From the NCBI GenBank assembly GCA_029941135.1, contig JAPYRI010000006.1, forward strand, positions 1 through 60,025: DNA of 60,025 bases. The letters are read 5' to 3'. The translations under genes and the position numbers were made by a program. Below the pieces are notes generated by a model. It made no database searches, had not been told where the DNA came from, and was given only the letters and a program-made list of their open reading frames with translations. The DNA is from Alphaproteobacteria bacterium (GTDB lineage: Bacteria > Pseudomonadota > Alphaproteobacteria > JAPYRI01). Shown in pieces: positions 36,367 through 44,001 of the stretch (the stretch's first letter is position 1; each line of letters begins with the position of its first letter).

Positions 36367-37137
36367 TCAGAGATAGTCTTTTATAATTTTTCCGTAGGGA
36401 AGGTAACCGTTGAAGAAGCCATAGAGGCAGTTATCAACCTTTTCGACCGCCAATTTGTACCAGGGGTCGTTGATGGACGGGCTGTCGTAGACGAGGGAGC
36501 CCGGCCCCTTCCACAATTCGGTGAGACCATCGGTCGCAATAATCGGCTTCACATCGAAGTCACACGAGACAAGTTGCGCGAGCGCAGGACCCGCATTTTC
36601 ACCTCGATCTTCGGCATCGGGAATGACCTTCAATGAAACAATCGGCAACATGGTAAAATCGTCGGCGGGCACATTGTCAACCGTGCGCATGATGCCGGTT
36701 GCGATGCGGTTGCCCTTGGGCCTCTCGATAATGCCCATGTACTGCTCGCTCTGCTGGGTAATCTCGATAAGGCCAAGCTTTTTGGGATAGCCCCAGATCT
36801 CACGTCCGCCAATGAGCGGCGCTTCCTGATCAACAAAAAGATTGGGTACATAGGTCATCGGTTGACCTTCGAAGCTGCAGTTAATGCCCAGAATGGCTTC
36901 GTGATAGGGCCCAAATGTCGAGAAATGATAGTGGGCAAAAATGATCGTCGCAGTTGCCGGTTCGGTCAGTTCAAGACCCTCCGGCAGGATATCAAGCGCT
37001 GCCTCCGGGTCGGTCTTATAGGTGATGAACATCATCTCCATATTGCGGTAATAATACGGCGGCGATTGCACCGCCGGTGCGGTCACCGGCATGCTGGCGC
37101 CGAACTGATCAGCCGTCAGTTTCCCCATCTTGCCCAT
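36367..37137 (-). CDS. acetoacetate decarboxylase family protein (copy 1)
   Basis: 256 residues. The ADC Schiff-base motif GREIWGYPKKLG (catalytic Lys near 118-119) and the preceding NLFVDQEAPLIGG are intact, as are the N-terminal ILPEGLEL and FAHYHFSTFGPYHEA blocks. The founding family member decarboxylates acetoacetate to acetone; homologues act as aldolases or dehydratases, so the reaction is open. It lies 56 bases downstream of a paralogue with the same layout, so the pair arose by tandem duplication. Confidence 0.87.
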   Translation of the reverse strand: MGKMGKLTADQFGASMPVTAPAVQSPPYYYRNMEMMFITYKTDPEAALDILPEGLELTEPATATIIFAHYHFSTFGPYHEAILGINCSFEGQPMTYVPNLFVDQEAPLIGGREIWGYPKKLGLIEITQQSEQYMGIIERPKGNRIATGIMRTVDNVPADDFTMLPIVSLKVIPDAEDRGENAGPALAQLVSCDFDVKPIIATDGLTELWKGPGSLVYDSPSINDPWYKLAVEKVDNCLYGFFNGYLPYGKIIKDYL

Positions 37138-37193
37138 GCGTGCTTACTCCCCTTCAATTCGTACATATTTTGTTATTGGCTGTGGTGCCCGGT

Positions 37194-37958
37194 TCAATAC
37201 GTCTTGATGACTTTTCCCTTGGGCAAATAGAAATTGAACTTGCCAAAGGTGCACGCCATAACCTCACGCACCGGCAGTTCATGCCACGGATCATTGGCAG
37301 TTTGGGCTTCGTAAACCAGTGAACCGGGGCCGGTCCACATTTCGGTAAGGCCATCGGTAGCGACAACAGGGGCGATATTATACTCGGTCCGGACCAGTTG
37401 AGAGATAGCCTGACCCCGATTGCCGTTTGGCTCCGCGTCCGGGATCATTTTGAGCGAGATTGACGGCGCCGCGGCGAAACCGTCCCCGGGCACGTTATCG
37501 ACCGTGCGCATGATGGCGGTCAGAATCCGATTGCCTTTGGGCCGCTCGACGATCCCCATGGTTTGCTCTGACTGATTGATAATCTCGATATGAGCGAGCT
37601 TTTTCGCGTAGCCCCAAATCTCGCGGCCCGCAATCAGTGGCGCTTCCTGATTGGTGAACAAATAGTGTGTATAGCTGACCGCCTCACCGTCCAACAGGCA
37701 GGGAATGGCGAGAATGGTCTCAGGATAAGGCCCGAAAGTCGAAAAATGATAATCGGCAATGGTGACCACGGCGACCGGATCGTCTTGCAGCTCCAAACCC
37801 TCGGGCAGGATGCGTTGGATGGCATCCGCGTCCGTGCGGTATTGGACGAACATCATACTGACGTCCCGGTACCAGAATTGTTTATCCTGAATAGCCGGTG
37901 CCGTTACCGGCATGGTTTCTTTGAATTTATCGAGGGTAAGCCGTCCCATTCTACCCAT
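37194..37958 (-). CDS. acetoacetate decarboxylase family protein (copy 2)
   Basis: 254 residues, similar throughout to the next gene (shared MPVTAPA, ILPEGLEL, HFSTFGPY, NQEAPLI-GREIWGY-KKL, ERPKGNRI, MRTVDNVP, VATDGLTE). The Schiff-base motif reads GREIWGYAKKLA with the Lys kept. Differences cluster in the N-terminal region and the last 60 residues, as expected for a shift in substrate. It is the first of the ADC pair and is divergent from a small secreted protein gene. Confidence 0.87.
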   Translation of the reverse strand: MGRMGRLTLDKFKETMPVTAPAIQDKQFWYRDVSMMFVQYRTDADAIQRILPEGLELQDDPVAVVTIADYHFSTFGPYPETILAIPCLLDGEAVSYTHYLFTNQEAPLIAGREIWGYAKKLAHIEIINQSEQTMGIVERPKGNRILTAIMRTVDNVPGDGFAAAPSISLKMIPDAEPNGNRGQAISQLVRTEYNIAPVVATDGLTEMWTGPGSLVYEAQTANDPWHELPVREVMACTFGKFNFYLPKGKVIKTY

Positions 37959-38141
37959 GATGTCTCTCCTCCCGGTTATCGTGGCTACACGAAATTTCTG
38001 TTGGTAAAACGGTAGCGATTACGGGCGCGCGGGACAAGTCGATTTCCAAAAAACCACCTGCTAGAGGCGAATCGATGTAAGGTAAGCCGCTCGCGCCAAC
38101 GAATACACCCTTCAGGCGCTGCAGCTAAGGAGATGACGATC

Positions 38142-38396
38142 ATGATCAAACGACTTTTTGCAGTTGCCGCCGTAGCGGTATTGTTTTCCGGACCGGCACT
38201 CGCCGGTGGTTGTCCGATGGCCGTAAAGGCCGCTGCTGACGGCCTCGCCCAAAACACCTCGCTCAGCGCGGAACAAAAGACCGAAGTTCAATCTCAGATC
38301 GACCAGGGCGCCAAGCAGCACGCGGACGGCGACCACAGCGCTTCCATGGCGACACTTAAAATGGCGCTGCACACCCTAGGTCTGGATAAGAGCTAA
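38142..38396 (+). CDS. small secreted protein of unknown function
   Basis: 84 residues from the ATG at 38142, nine bases after AAGGAG; an ATG at 38133 abuts that site and is unlikely. Residues 1-21 form a clear Sec signal peptide (MIKRLFAVAAVAVLFSGPALA), leaving a mature part of about 60 residues starting GGCPMAV. This part has one Cys, a predicted helix pair (LSAEQKTEVQSQIDQGAK and ASMATLKMALHTLGL) and the His/Asp-rich stretch HADGDHS. I do not recognise a family. It stands alone on the plus strand inside a long minus-strand block. Confidence 0.72.
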   Translation: MIKRLFAVAAVAVLFSGPALAGGCPMAVKAAADGLAQNTSLSAEQKTEVQSQIDQGAKQHADGDHSASMATLKMALHTLGLDKS

Positions 38397-38533
38397 ATTT
38401 ACCGCCAGTAGACAATGCGCTCACGGCGGCGGACCAAACGGTTCGAGCCAAGTTGACTTGCCGCGCTGCGCGCCGGCGGGAGAGCGGGCGCACTAAATAA
38501 CTGGCGGACCGTAGTCGCGGTCTGGATTGCACA

Positions 38534-39700
38534 TTAGTAAGATTTGGGCAGACCCAGTACTTTTTCGCTGATGTAGTTGAGGATCATCTCGCTGCTCACC
38601 GGCGCTATTTTCGCGATCATAATCTCGCGGAAATAGCGTTCGACGTGATATTCCTTAGCGTAACCCATGCCGCCGTGGGTGAGGATCGCGCGCTCGCACG
38701 CTTTAAATCCGGCTTCCGAAGACAGCAATTTGGCGGAGTTAGCCTCGGCACCGCATTCTTCGCCCGCGTCATACAGCGCTGCCGCATGAAACGCCATCAG
38801 GTTTGCGGCTTCCAGTTCGGCCCAGGATCTTGCGAGTGGGTGCTGGATGGATTGGTTCTGACCGATCGGCCGGTTAAACACCACACGTTCATTGGCGTAG
38901 GCGACCGCGCGGCTGAGCGCCAACCGGCCGATGCCGACGGCTTCCGCCGAGATCAGCACACGCTCCGGGTTAAGCCCATGCAGTAAATAGCGAAACCCCT
39001 TGCCCTCTTCACCGATCAAATCTTCCTTGGGCATGTGCATGCCATCGAAAAACAACATGTTCGAATCGACCGACATGCGGCCCATTTTCTCGATCTCCCT
39101 CACCTCTACTTTGGAGCGGTCGAGATCGGTATAAAACAAACTGAGGCCATCCACCGGACGCTTGGTCTCTTCGATGGGAGTAGTGCGGGCGATCAGCAGC
39201 ATTTTATTGGCGGACTGGGCCGTCGTGGTCCAAATCTTGCGGCCATTGACAACGTAGTCCTTGCCGTCCCACGCAGCGCGCGTGGTCAGCCGCGTGGTAT
39301 CAAGACCCGCGTCAGGCTCAGTCACGGCAAAACACGCCCGGTCCTCACCTTTGATCAAGGGCGGCAGCATGCGCTTTTTCTGCTCTTCGGTGCCAAACTT
39401 AACAATCGGGTTGGGACCGAAAATATTCAGATGCACGGAGCTTGCGCCAGCCTGGGCCGCGCCGGACTCAGCAATCGCCTGCATCATAATCGATGCTTCT
39501 GTGATCCCAAGACCCGAGCCGCCGTATTCTTCCGGCATGGAAATGCCCAGCCAGCCACCGGCAGCGACATCTTTTACGAACGCTTCGGGGAACTCGCCGT
39601 CGTGATCCCGGTCGAACCAATAATCATCGTCATACTTGGCACACAAGCGCAATATGCTGTCGCGAATGGCCTGCTGATCGTCGGTTAGTCTGAATACCAT
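38534..39700 (-). CDS. acyl-CoA dehydrogenase
   Basis: 388 residues with the three-domain acyl-CoA dehydrogenase layout. GISMPEEYGGSGLGITEASIMM is near 53, the flavin-binding CFAVTEPDAGLDTTRLTT near 130, and KIWTTTAQSANKML near 160. The C-terminal helices include AILTHGGMGYAKEYHVERYFRE near 345. It oxidises an acyl-CoA to the 2-enoyl-CoA and passes electrons to ETF. It follows two reductase-like genes and an SDR in the same direction with gaps of about 30 bases, suggesting a beta-oxidation-like catabolic operon. Confidence 0.92.
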   Translation of the reverse strand: MVFRLTDDQQAIRDSILRLCAKYDDDYWFDRDHDGEFPEAFVKDVAAGGWLGISMPEEYGGSGLGITEASIMMQAIAESGAAQAGASSVHLNIFGPNPIVKFGTEEQKKRMLPPLIKGEDRACFAVTEPDAGLDTTRLTTRAAWDGKDYVVNGRKIWTTTAQSANKMLLIARTTPIEETKRPVDGLSLFYTDLDRSKVEVREIEKMGRMSVDSNMLFFDGMHMPKEDLIGEEGKGFRYLLHGLNPERVLISAEAVGIGRLALSRAVAYANERVVFNRPIGQNQSIQHPLARSWAELEAANLMAFHAAALYDAGEECGAEANSAKLLSSEAGFKACERAILTHGGMGYAKEYHVERYFREIMIAKIAPVSSEMILNYISEKVLGLPKSY

Positions 39701-39730
39701 CTTGTCCTCTTCTCAATCTTGTCGCCTGAC

Positions 39731-40762
39731 TTAAGCGAGCGACGGGTCGTCCTGAACCTTGACAATCAACTTACCCTGATTGGTGCCAGCGTACAGTGTG
39801 TGAAGGGCGTCAACCGCGTTCGACAGATCATCGACCACATCGACCCGGTATTTGAGCCGCCCGTCGTCAAGCCAGGTGGCCAAGTCGGCATAACACTGCG
39901 CCATTTGATCCATGAAGTCGAAAACAATGAAGCCTTCCATCTTGATGCGTTTGACGATGATGTTGAGCAATGCGCGTGGACCTGCCGGCAATTCAGACAA
40001 ATTATAGGCCGAGATCCAGCCGCACATGGATATCCGGCCGTTTTGGTTCATGAGGTTCAACACGGCGTCCAGAATGTCAGAGTCACCGACTTGCTCGAAA
40101 TGGCAGTCGATGCCATCGGGACATAATTTTGCCAGCGCTGCCGGAACGTCCTCGGTTTTATAGTTAATCGCTGCATCGAACCCGAGCTCTTCAGTAATCC
40201 ATGTGCACTTCTCGTCCGAGCCAGTAATGCCGATTACCCGGCAGCCTTTAGTTTTGGCGATCTGACCGACAAGCGAGCCAACCGCGCCGGCGGCCGTGGT
40301 CACGACGACGGTCTCACCTGGCTGGGGTTTGCAGATATTTAATAGCCCGAAATAGGCGGTCGGCCCAACAATCGCATAAATGCCCAAGTGCGCGCCAAAC
40401 GCCTGCTTGTTCAGATCCGGCGATTTTGCCCAGCCTTCACCGTTGGTGACGCTGTAATCTTCCCAGTGGCCAAAACCACTGACGGTGTCGCCCACGGAAA
40501 AACCGGGGTGCTTGGATTCTTCGACGACACCAACAGTGAAACCCTCCATGACCCCACCCAAGGGTATGGCCGCTTTGTATGTGTCACCCTCGTTCATCCA
40601 CGCGCGGTTGGCGGGATCGAGAGAGAGATGAAGGTTTTTTACCAAAATCTCGCCATCGCCAGGTGATTTGATTGGCTCCTCGCCAAACGCCATCACGCTG
40701 TCGAAGTCTTCTCCGACCGGACGCCCGGTGAGACGCCATTGTCTGTTCATATTGCTCATCAT
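39731..40762 (-). CDS. NADP-dependent MDR oxidoreductase (LTB4DH/CurA-like), copy 2
   Basis: 343 residues of the zinc-independent medium-chain reductase group. The start NMNRQWRLTGRPVG, then LSLDPANRAWMNE near 48, the VVTTAAGAVGSLVGQIAK nucleotide-binding loop near 150, KTKGCRVIGITGSDEKC, and KMEGFIVFDF near 290 are the typical blocks. Members reduce alpha,beta-unsaturated ketones or aldehydes with NADPH. Its neighbour is a close paralogue. AGGA lies five bases before the chosen ATG; an ATG at 40750 is possible. Confidence 0.9.
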   Translation of the reverse strand: MMSNMNRQWRLTGRPVGEDFDSVMAFGEEPIKSPGDGEILVKNLHLSLDPANRAWMNEGDTYKAAIPLGGVMEGFTVGVVEESKHPGFSVGDTVSGFGHWEDYSVTNGEGWAKSPDLNKQAFGAHLGIYAIVGPTAYFGLLNICKPQPGETVVVTTAAGAVGSLVGQIAKTKGCRVIGITGSDEKCTWITEELGFDAAINYKTEDVPAALAKLCPDGIDCHFEQVGDSDILDAVLNLMNQNGRISMCGWISAYNLSELPAGPRALLNIIVKRIKMEGFIVFDFMDQMAQCYADLATWLDDGRLKYRVDVVDDLSNAVDALHTLYAGTNQGKLIVKVQDDPSLA

Positions 40763-40788
40763 CGAATTCCTACCTAAAACCCTAGTGT

Positions 40789-41817
40789 TCAGCCGAGCAG
40801 CGGGTCGTCTTGCACTTTGACGATCAATTTACCCTTGTTGGTGCCGGCATAAAGCGTGTGCAACGCCTCGACCGCGCCGGAGAGATCGTCAACCACATCG
40901 ACACGGTACTTGAGTTTCCCATCTTCGATCCATTGGCGCATGTCAGTGTGGCTTTGGGCGATGCGTTCGGGAAAATCGAGCACAATAAAGCCCTGCATTT
41001 TGCCGCGCTTCATGACCAGATTGGCTAGACCACTCGGCCCGGCAATTGGCGCCGTCGCGTTGTAACCCGAAATCCAGCCGCACAATGAAATGCGCCCATA
41101 TTGATTGAGCTGGGTTAAGACCGCGTCCAACACTTTGGCGTCACCCACTTGTTCGAAATGACAGTCGATCCCGTCCGGACAATGTTTGAGGAGTGCCTTA
41201 AAGACGCTTTCGGTTTTGTAATTGATTGCCGCGTCGTAGCCGAGTTCTTGGGTCATCCACGTGCATTTTTCGTCGGACCCTGTGATCCCCACCACCCGGC
41301 AGCCTTTGATCTTCGCGATTTGACCCACGAGTGAGCCGACCGCTCCGGCCGCCGTGGTAACCACCACAGTTTCGCCCGGTTGCGGATCACAGACGTCAAG
41401 CAAACCCACGTAGGCAGTGGGGCCAACGACGGAGAACACACCCAAGTGAGCACTGAACGGCGCAGCGCCAATGTCCGGCGCCGGCTCCCAGCCCGCGCCA
41501 TCGGTCACGGTGTAATCTTCCCAATGGCCGAAACCATAGAGCACGTCGCCGACAATAAAATCGGGGCTTTTCGATTCCGCCACAATGCTCACGCAAAAGG
41601 CTTCCATGACCCCGCCCAAGGGAATGGCAGCCTTATAGCTGTCGCCCTCGTTCATCCACACCCGATTGGCCGGATCGAGGGAGATATGAAGGTTCTTGAC
41701 CAAGATTTCATCGTCGCCAGGGGTGCCAATAGGTTCTTCCCCAAACACCAGGCAGTCGTCGAAATCTTCGCCGACCGGCCGTTTCGTCAGGCGCCACTGC
41801 CTGTTCATATTTCCCAT
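40789..41817 (-). CDS. NADP-dependent MDR oxidoreductase (LTB4DH/CurA-like), copy 1
   Basis: 342 residues from the ATG at 41817 with GGGGAG ten bases upstream; the frame is open to 41883 but without a good site. The same blocks as the next gene appear: NMNRQWRLTKRPVG, ISLDPANRVWMNE, TTAAGAVGSLVGQIAK, ITGSDEKCTW and MQGFIVLDF. The two proteins are near-identical in these segments and differ in the substrate-facing stretch around residues 95-130. Likely an enone reductase. It is preceded by an SDR gene and followed by its paralogue and an acyl-CoA dehydrogenase. Confidence 0.9.
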   Translation of the reverse strand: MGNMNRQWRLTKRPVGEDFDDCLVFGEEPIGTPGDDEILVKNLHISLDPANRVWMNEGDSYKAAIPLGGVMEAFCVSIVAESKSPDFIVGDVLYGFGHWEDYTVTDGAGWEPAPDIGAAPFSAHLGVFSVVGPTAYVGLLDVCDPQPGETVVVTTAAGAVGSLVGQIAKIKGCRVVGITGSDEKCTWMTQELGYDAAINYKTESVFKALLKHCPDGIDCHFEQVGDAKVLDAVLTQLNQYGRISLCGWISGYNATAPIAGPSGLANLVMKRGKMQGFIVLDFPERIAQSHTDMRQWIEDGKLKYRVDVVDDLSGAVEALHTLYAGTNKGKLIVKVQDDPLLG

Positions 41818-41892
41818 GGACAAACGTCTCCCCTTTTTCCGAGTGGCGCGCCGCTGGTTGAATGGCCGGACGCGGAACTTCAATGATCGGCT

Positions 41893-42657
41893 CTAAAGAT
41901 AAACCGTACCGCCATCAACCATGACTGTTTGGCCAGTGACGAATTTGCTTTGATCGCCCGCCAAATAAAGGACGGTCCCTGCCAAATCCGCTGCCTCAAG
42001 ATTGCGATTGAGACTTTGCTGGCTGGCAATGATCTGTTTGCCTTTCTCCAACTTATCACCGAAGAATTCAACGGTCCCTTCGGTCATCACTGCCGACGGA
42101 CCGATGGAGTTTACCCGGATCCAATCCCGGCCCAATTCGCGGGCAAGGCCGCGTGTGATCCCGATCACCGCCGCTTTCGACACCGTGTAATGAAGTGCAT
42201 AGGCGAGACCATAAACTGCCGCCAGCGACGTGATGTTGATAATGCTACCGCCACCGACTTCGCGCATGGCAGGCACCACGGTTTTGCAGCACTGCCAAAT
42301 GCCGGTCACGTTTACATCCATGGTCCGGTTCCATTCATCCGGGTCAAGGCTGTCGAAGCGTCCCCCCTTGAGGCCGCCATACAGGGCCGCATTGTTGACT
42401 AGAATGTCAATGCGGCCAAATTCCGCGATCGCTTTGTCCGCCGCCGCTTGGCAACTGTCCATATCGGTCACATCTTGACGAAGGCCCAGTGCCCGCCCAC
42501 CGGCGTTGGTGACCTGGCCCACGGTTTCGTCGCAGTCCCGTACGTCAGTTGCGACAACGCAGGCACCTTCGGCTGCTAAGCGCACCGCAAATTCCTGACC
42601 TAACCCGCGCGCCGCCCCAGTGATGATGGCTACTTTACCGTCCAAACCCGTATCCAT
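41893..42657 (-). CDS. SDR family oxidoreductase
   Basis: 254 residues with an intact classical SDR core: TGAARGLGQ near residue 13, NNAA near 89, the catalytic Ser in NITSLAAV, Tyr-Lys in YTVSK, and the C-terminal FVTGQTVMVDGG. An Asp at the end of beta 2 (VVATDVRD) indicates NAD(H). Probably the alcohol- or hydroxyacyl-oxidising step of the operon containing the two MDR reductases and the acyl-CoA dehydrogenase. Substrate unknown. Confidence 0.9.
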   Translation of the reverse strand: MDTGLDGKVAIITGAARGLGQEFAVRLAAEGACVVATDVRDCDETVGQVTNAGGRALGLRQDVTDMDSCQAAADKAIAEFGRIDILVNNAALYGGLKGGRFDSLDPDEWNRTMDVNVTGIWQCCKTVVPAMREVGGGSIINITSLAAVYGLAYALHYTVSKAAVIGITRGLARELGRDWIRVNSIGPSAVMTEGTVEFFGDKLEKGKQIIASQQSLNRNLEAADLAGTVLYLAGDQSKFVTGQTVMVDGGTVYL

Positions 42658-42711
42658 GAAAAGATCCCCGTTGATAAATGAAATCGAAACGCTACCCTAC
42701 AGGGCCCTGGA

Positions 42712-42755
42712 CCAAAGGTTCAATACCGGAAAGCCCAAAGGTTCAATGCCGGAAA
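42712..42755. repeat. two 21-base direct repeats, 20/21 identical
   Basis: Copies at 42712-42732 and 42735-42755 (core AAAGGTTCAATACCGG) differ at one base and are separated by two bases. They lie in the 117-base gap between the apbE stop and the downstream SDR gene. Confidence 0.85.
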
Positions 42756-42774
42756 AGACCGACGCCAGCGCCAA

Positions 42775-43806
42775 CTAAATATTGGTAACGCTTCCATCGT
42801 CAGCGGTCACGATCGCTGAAACTTGATCAAGTTCCACAACAACGGCGCGGACACCATCCAACGGCATGGCCGAAAATCCGGTCGATAGGGCATCTGCCAA
42901 TGTGGCCGTGGGGGCAACGACGGTAACACCGGCATGGAAGTTTGCGCTGGACCCGGAATTGGGATCAAACAAATGGTGAAACCGACCGTCGCCGCCAAAC
43001 CGCGTCCCGTAACCGCCTGAAGATGCGACCGCACGATTGTCCACGTTGATGATTTGCGAGAATTTGTCTGTAGAGAGGGGATTGGTCAGACCTACACGCC
43101 AGGGCCGCCCGTCCGGGTGCCGCCCCAGTCCGCGCAGTTCACCCATATTCACAAGCACTTGATCGACACCCCCGGCTTTCAGCATATCGGTGACGCGGTC
43201 CGTAATAAAACCCTGTGCAATGCCATTTAGAGTAATCGCCATTCCTTTTTTCAATAGGTTAATTTGGCGTGCGCTCACACTAATTGCACTGTAATTCACC
43301 AGCCGTCGGGTCCGGTCGACGGCAGTGGCGGGAGGTCCCTCAGGATCTGCACTTAATTGCGAAAAATGATCCACAAAAAGCCGCCACAAGGGTTGCACAG
43401 TGACATCAAACGCGCCGTGGGTTATATCGCCAACATTTCGACTTTGGGTGAGAAGAGCCCCCAACTCCGCCGGCGGATCGACTAAAAATCCCAACTGATT
43501 GAGCTCGGACAAAGCTGATCCAGGATCGAATATGCTGAAGATGCTTTCCAGCCGACGTACTTCCTTGACGCATGCCTTTACTATTTGCGCGGCGGCATTC
43601 CGGTTCGGATGATAAAGGGTGATCGACGCATTGGCACCCAACGCCCTGCCGCGCCAGATTACCGGCAATGCAGTCACAGCCAGCGTTGTGCCCGGCAGGG
43701 CGACAAACGCGCTGGTCGCCCCGACGATCCGCAACATCCGGCGGCGGGAAATCAAATCACTTTTTATGGGAGTTTTGGTCACGCCCTGACCCGTTTGGAT
43801 TCTCAA
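42775..43806 (-). CDS. apbE: FAD:protein FMN transferase, Tat-type signal
   Basis: About 335-343 residues. It starts at TTG 43806 or GTG 43782, and both include a twin-arginine signal (SRRRMLRIVGATSAFVAL). The ApbE fold follows: LSELNQLG near residue 105, FDVTVQPLW near 140, ITLNGIAQGFITDRV near 208 and GRPWRVGL near 245. The metal-binding C-terminal part keeps a Ser/Thr-rich ATLADALSTGFSAM block, as in active enzymes. It transfers FMN from FAD to a Thr in SGAT motifs of exported proteins. The divergent FMN-binding protein two genes away has exactly such a motif, so it is the likely client. Confidence 0.9.
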   Translation of the reverse strand: MRIQTGQGVTKTPIKSDLISRRRMLRIVGATSAFVALPGTTLAVTALPVIWRGRALGANASITLYHPNRNAAAQIVKACVKEVRRLESIFSIFDPGSALSELNQLGFLVDPPAELGALLTQSRNVGDITHGAFDVTVQPLWRLFVDHFSQLSADPEGPPATAVDRTRRLVNYSAISVSARQINLLKKGMAITLNGIAQGFITDRVTDMLKAGGVDQVLVNMGELRGLGRHPDGRPWRVGLTNPLSTDKFSQIINVDNRAVASSGGYGTRFGGDGRFHHLFDPNSGSSANFHAGVTVVAPTATLADALSTGFSAMPLDGVRAVVVELDQVSAIVTADDGSVTNI

Positions 43807-43827
43807 GTGAGAACAGTTCTATTTAAT

Positions 43828-43842
43828 TGCAATTAATTCGCA
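43828..43842. promoter_or_regulatory. palindromic box A (TGCAA-N3-ATTCGCA)
   Basis: A 15-base imperfect palindrome lies between apbE and the porin gene, matched at 12 of 15 positions by a second copy at 43892. The extended form (43825-43845) looks like an alphaproteobacterial Fur-type site. It sits 22 bases upstream of the apbE start codon. Confidence 0.5.
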
Positions 43843-43891
43843 TTAGCACTTTATTTCACAGTTTATATGAGTATCATGCCGTTCTTCTATC

Positions 43892-43906
43892 TGCAAACGA
43901 TTCGCA
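43892..43906. promoter_or_regulatory. palindromic box B (TGCAA-N3-ATTCGCA)
   Basis: Second copy of the 15-base box, 64 bases from the first centre to centre and 95 bases before the porin ATG. The arms TGC-A-A / T-T-GCA are symmetric. The pair would allow one regulator to control both divergent transcripts. A possible -10 (TAATAT) follows near 43934. Confidence 0.5.
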
Positions 43907-44001
43907 AAAATTTTCCATAAATTAACTACGGTTAATATGGGTCAGCCTCCTTAAGCGGGGTAGAGAACTGCCACAACCCGTCTAAGAAAAGGACAATTGA
44001 T

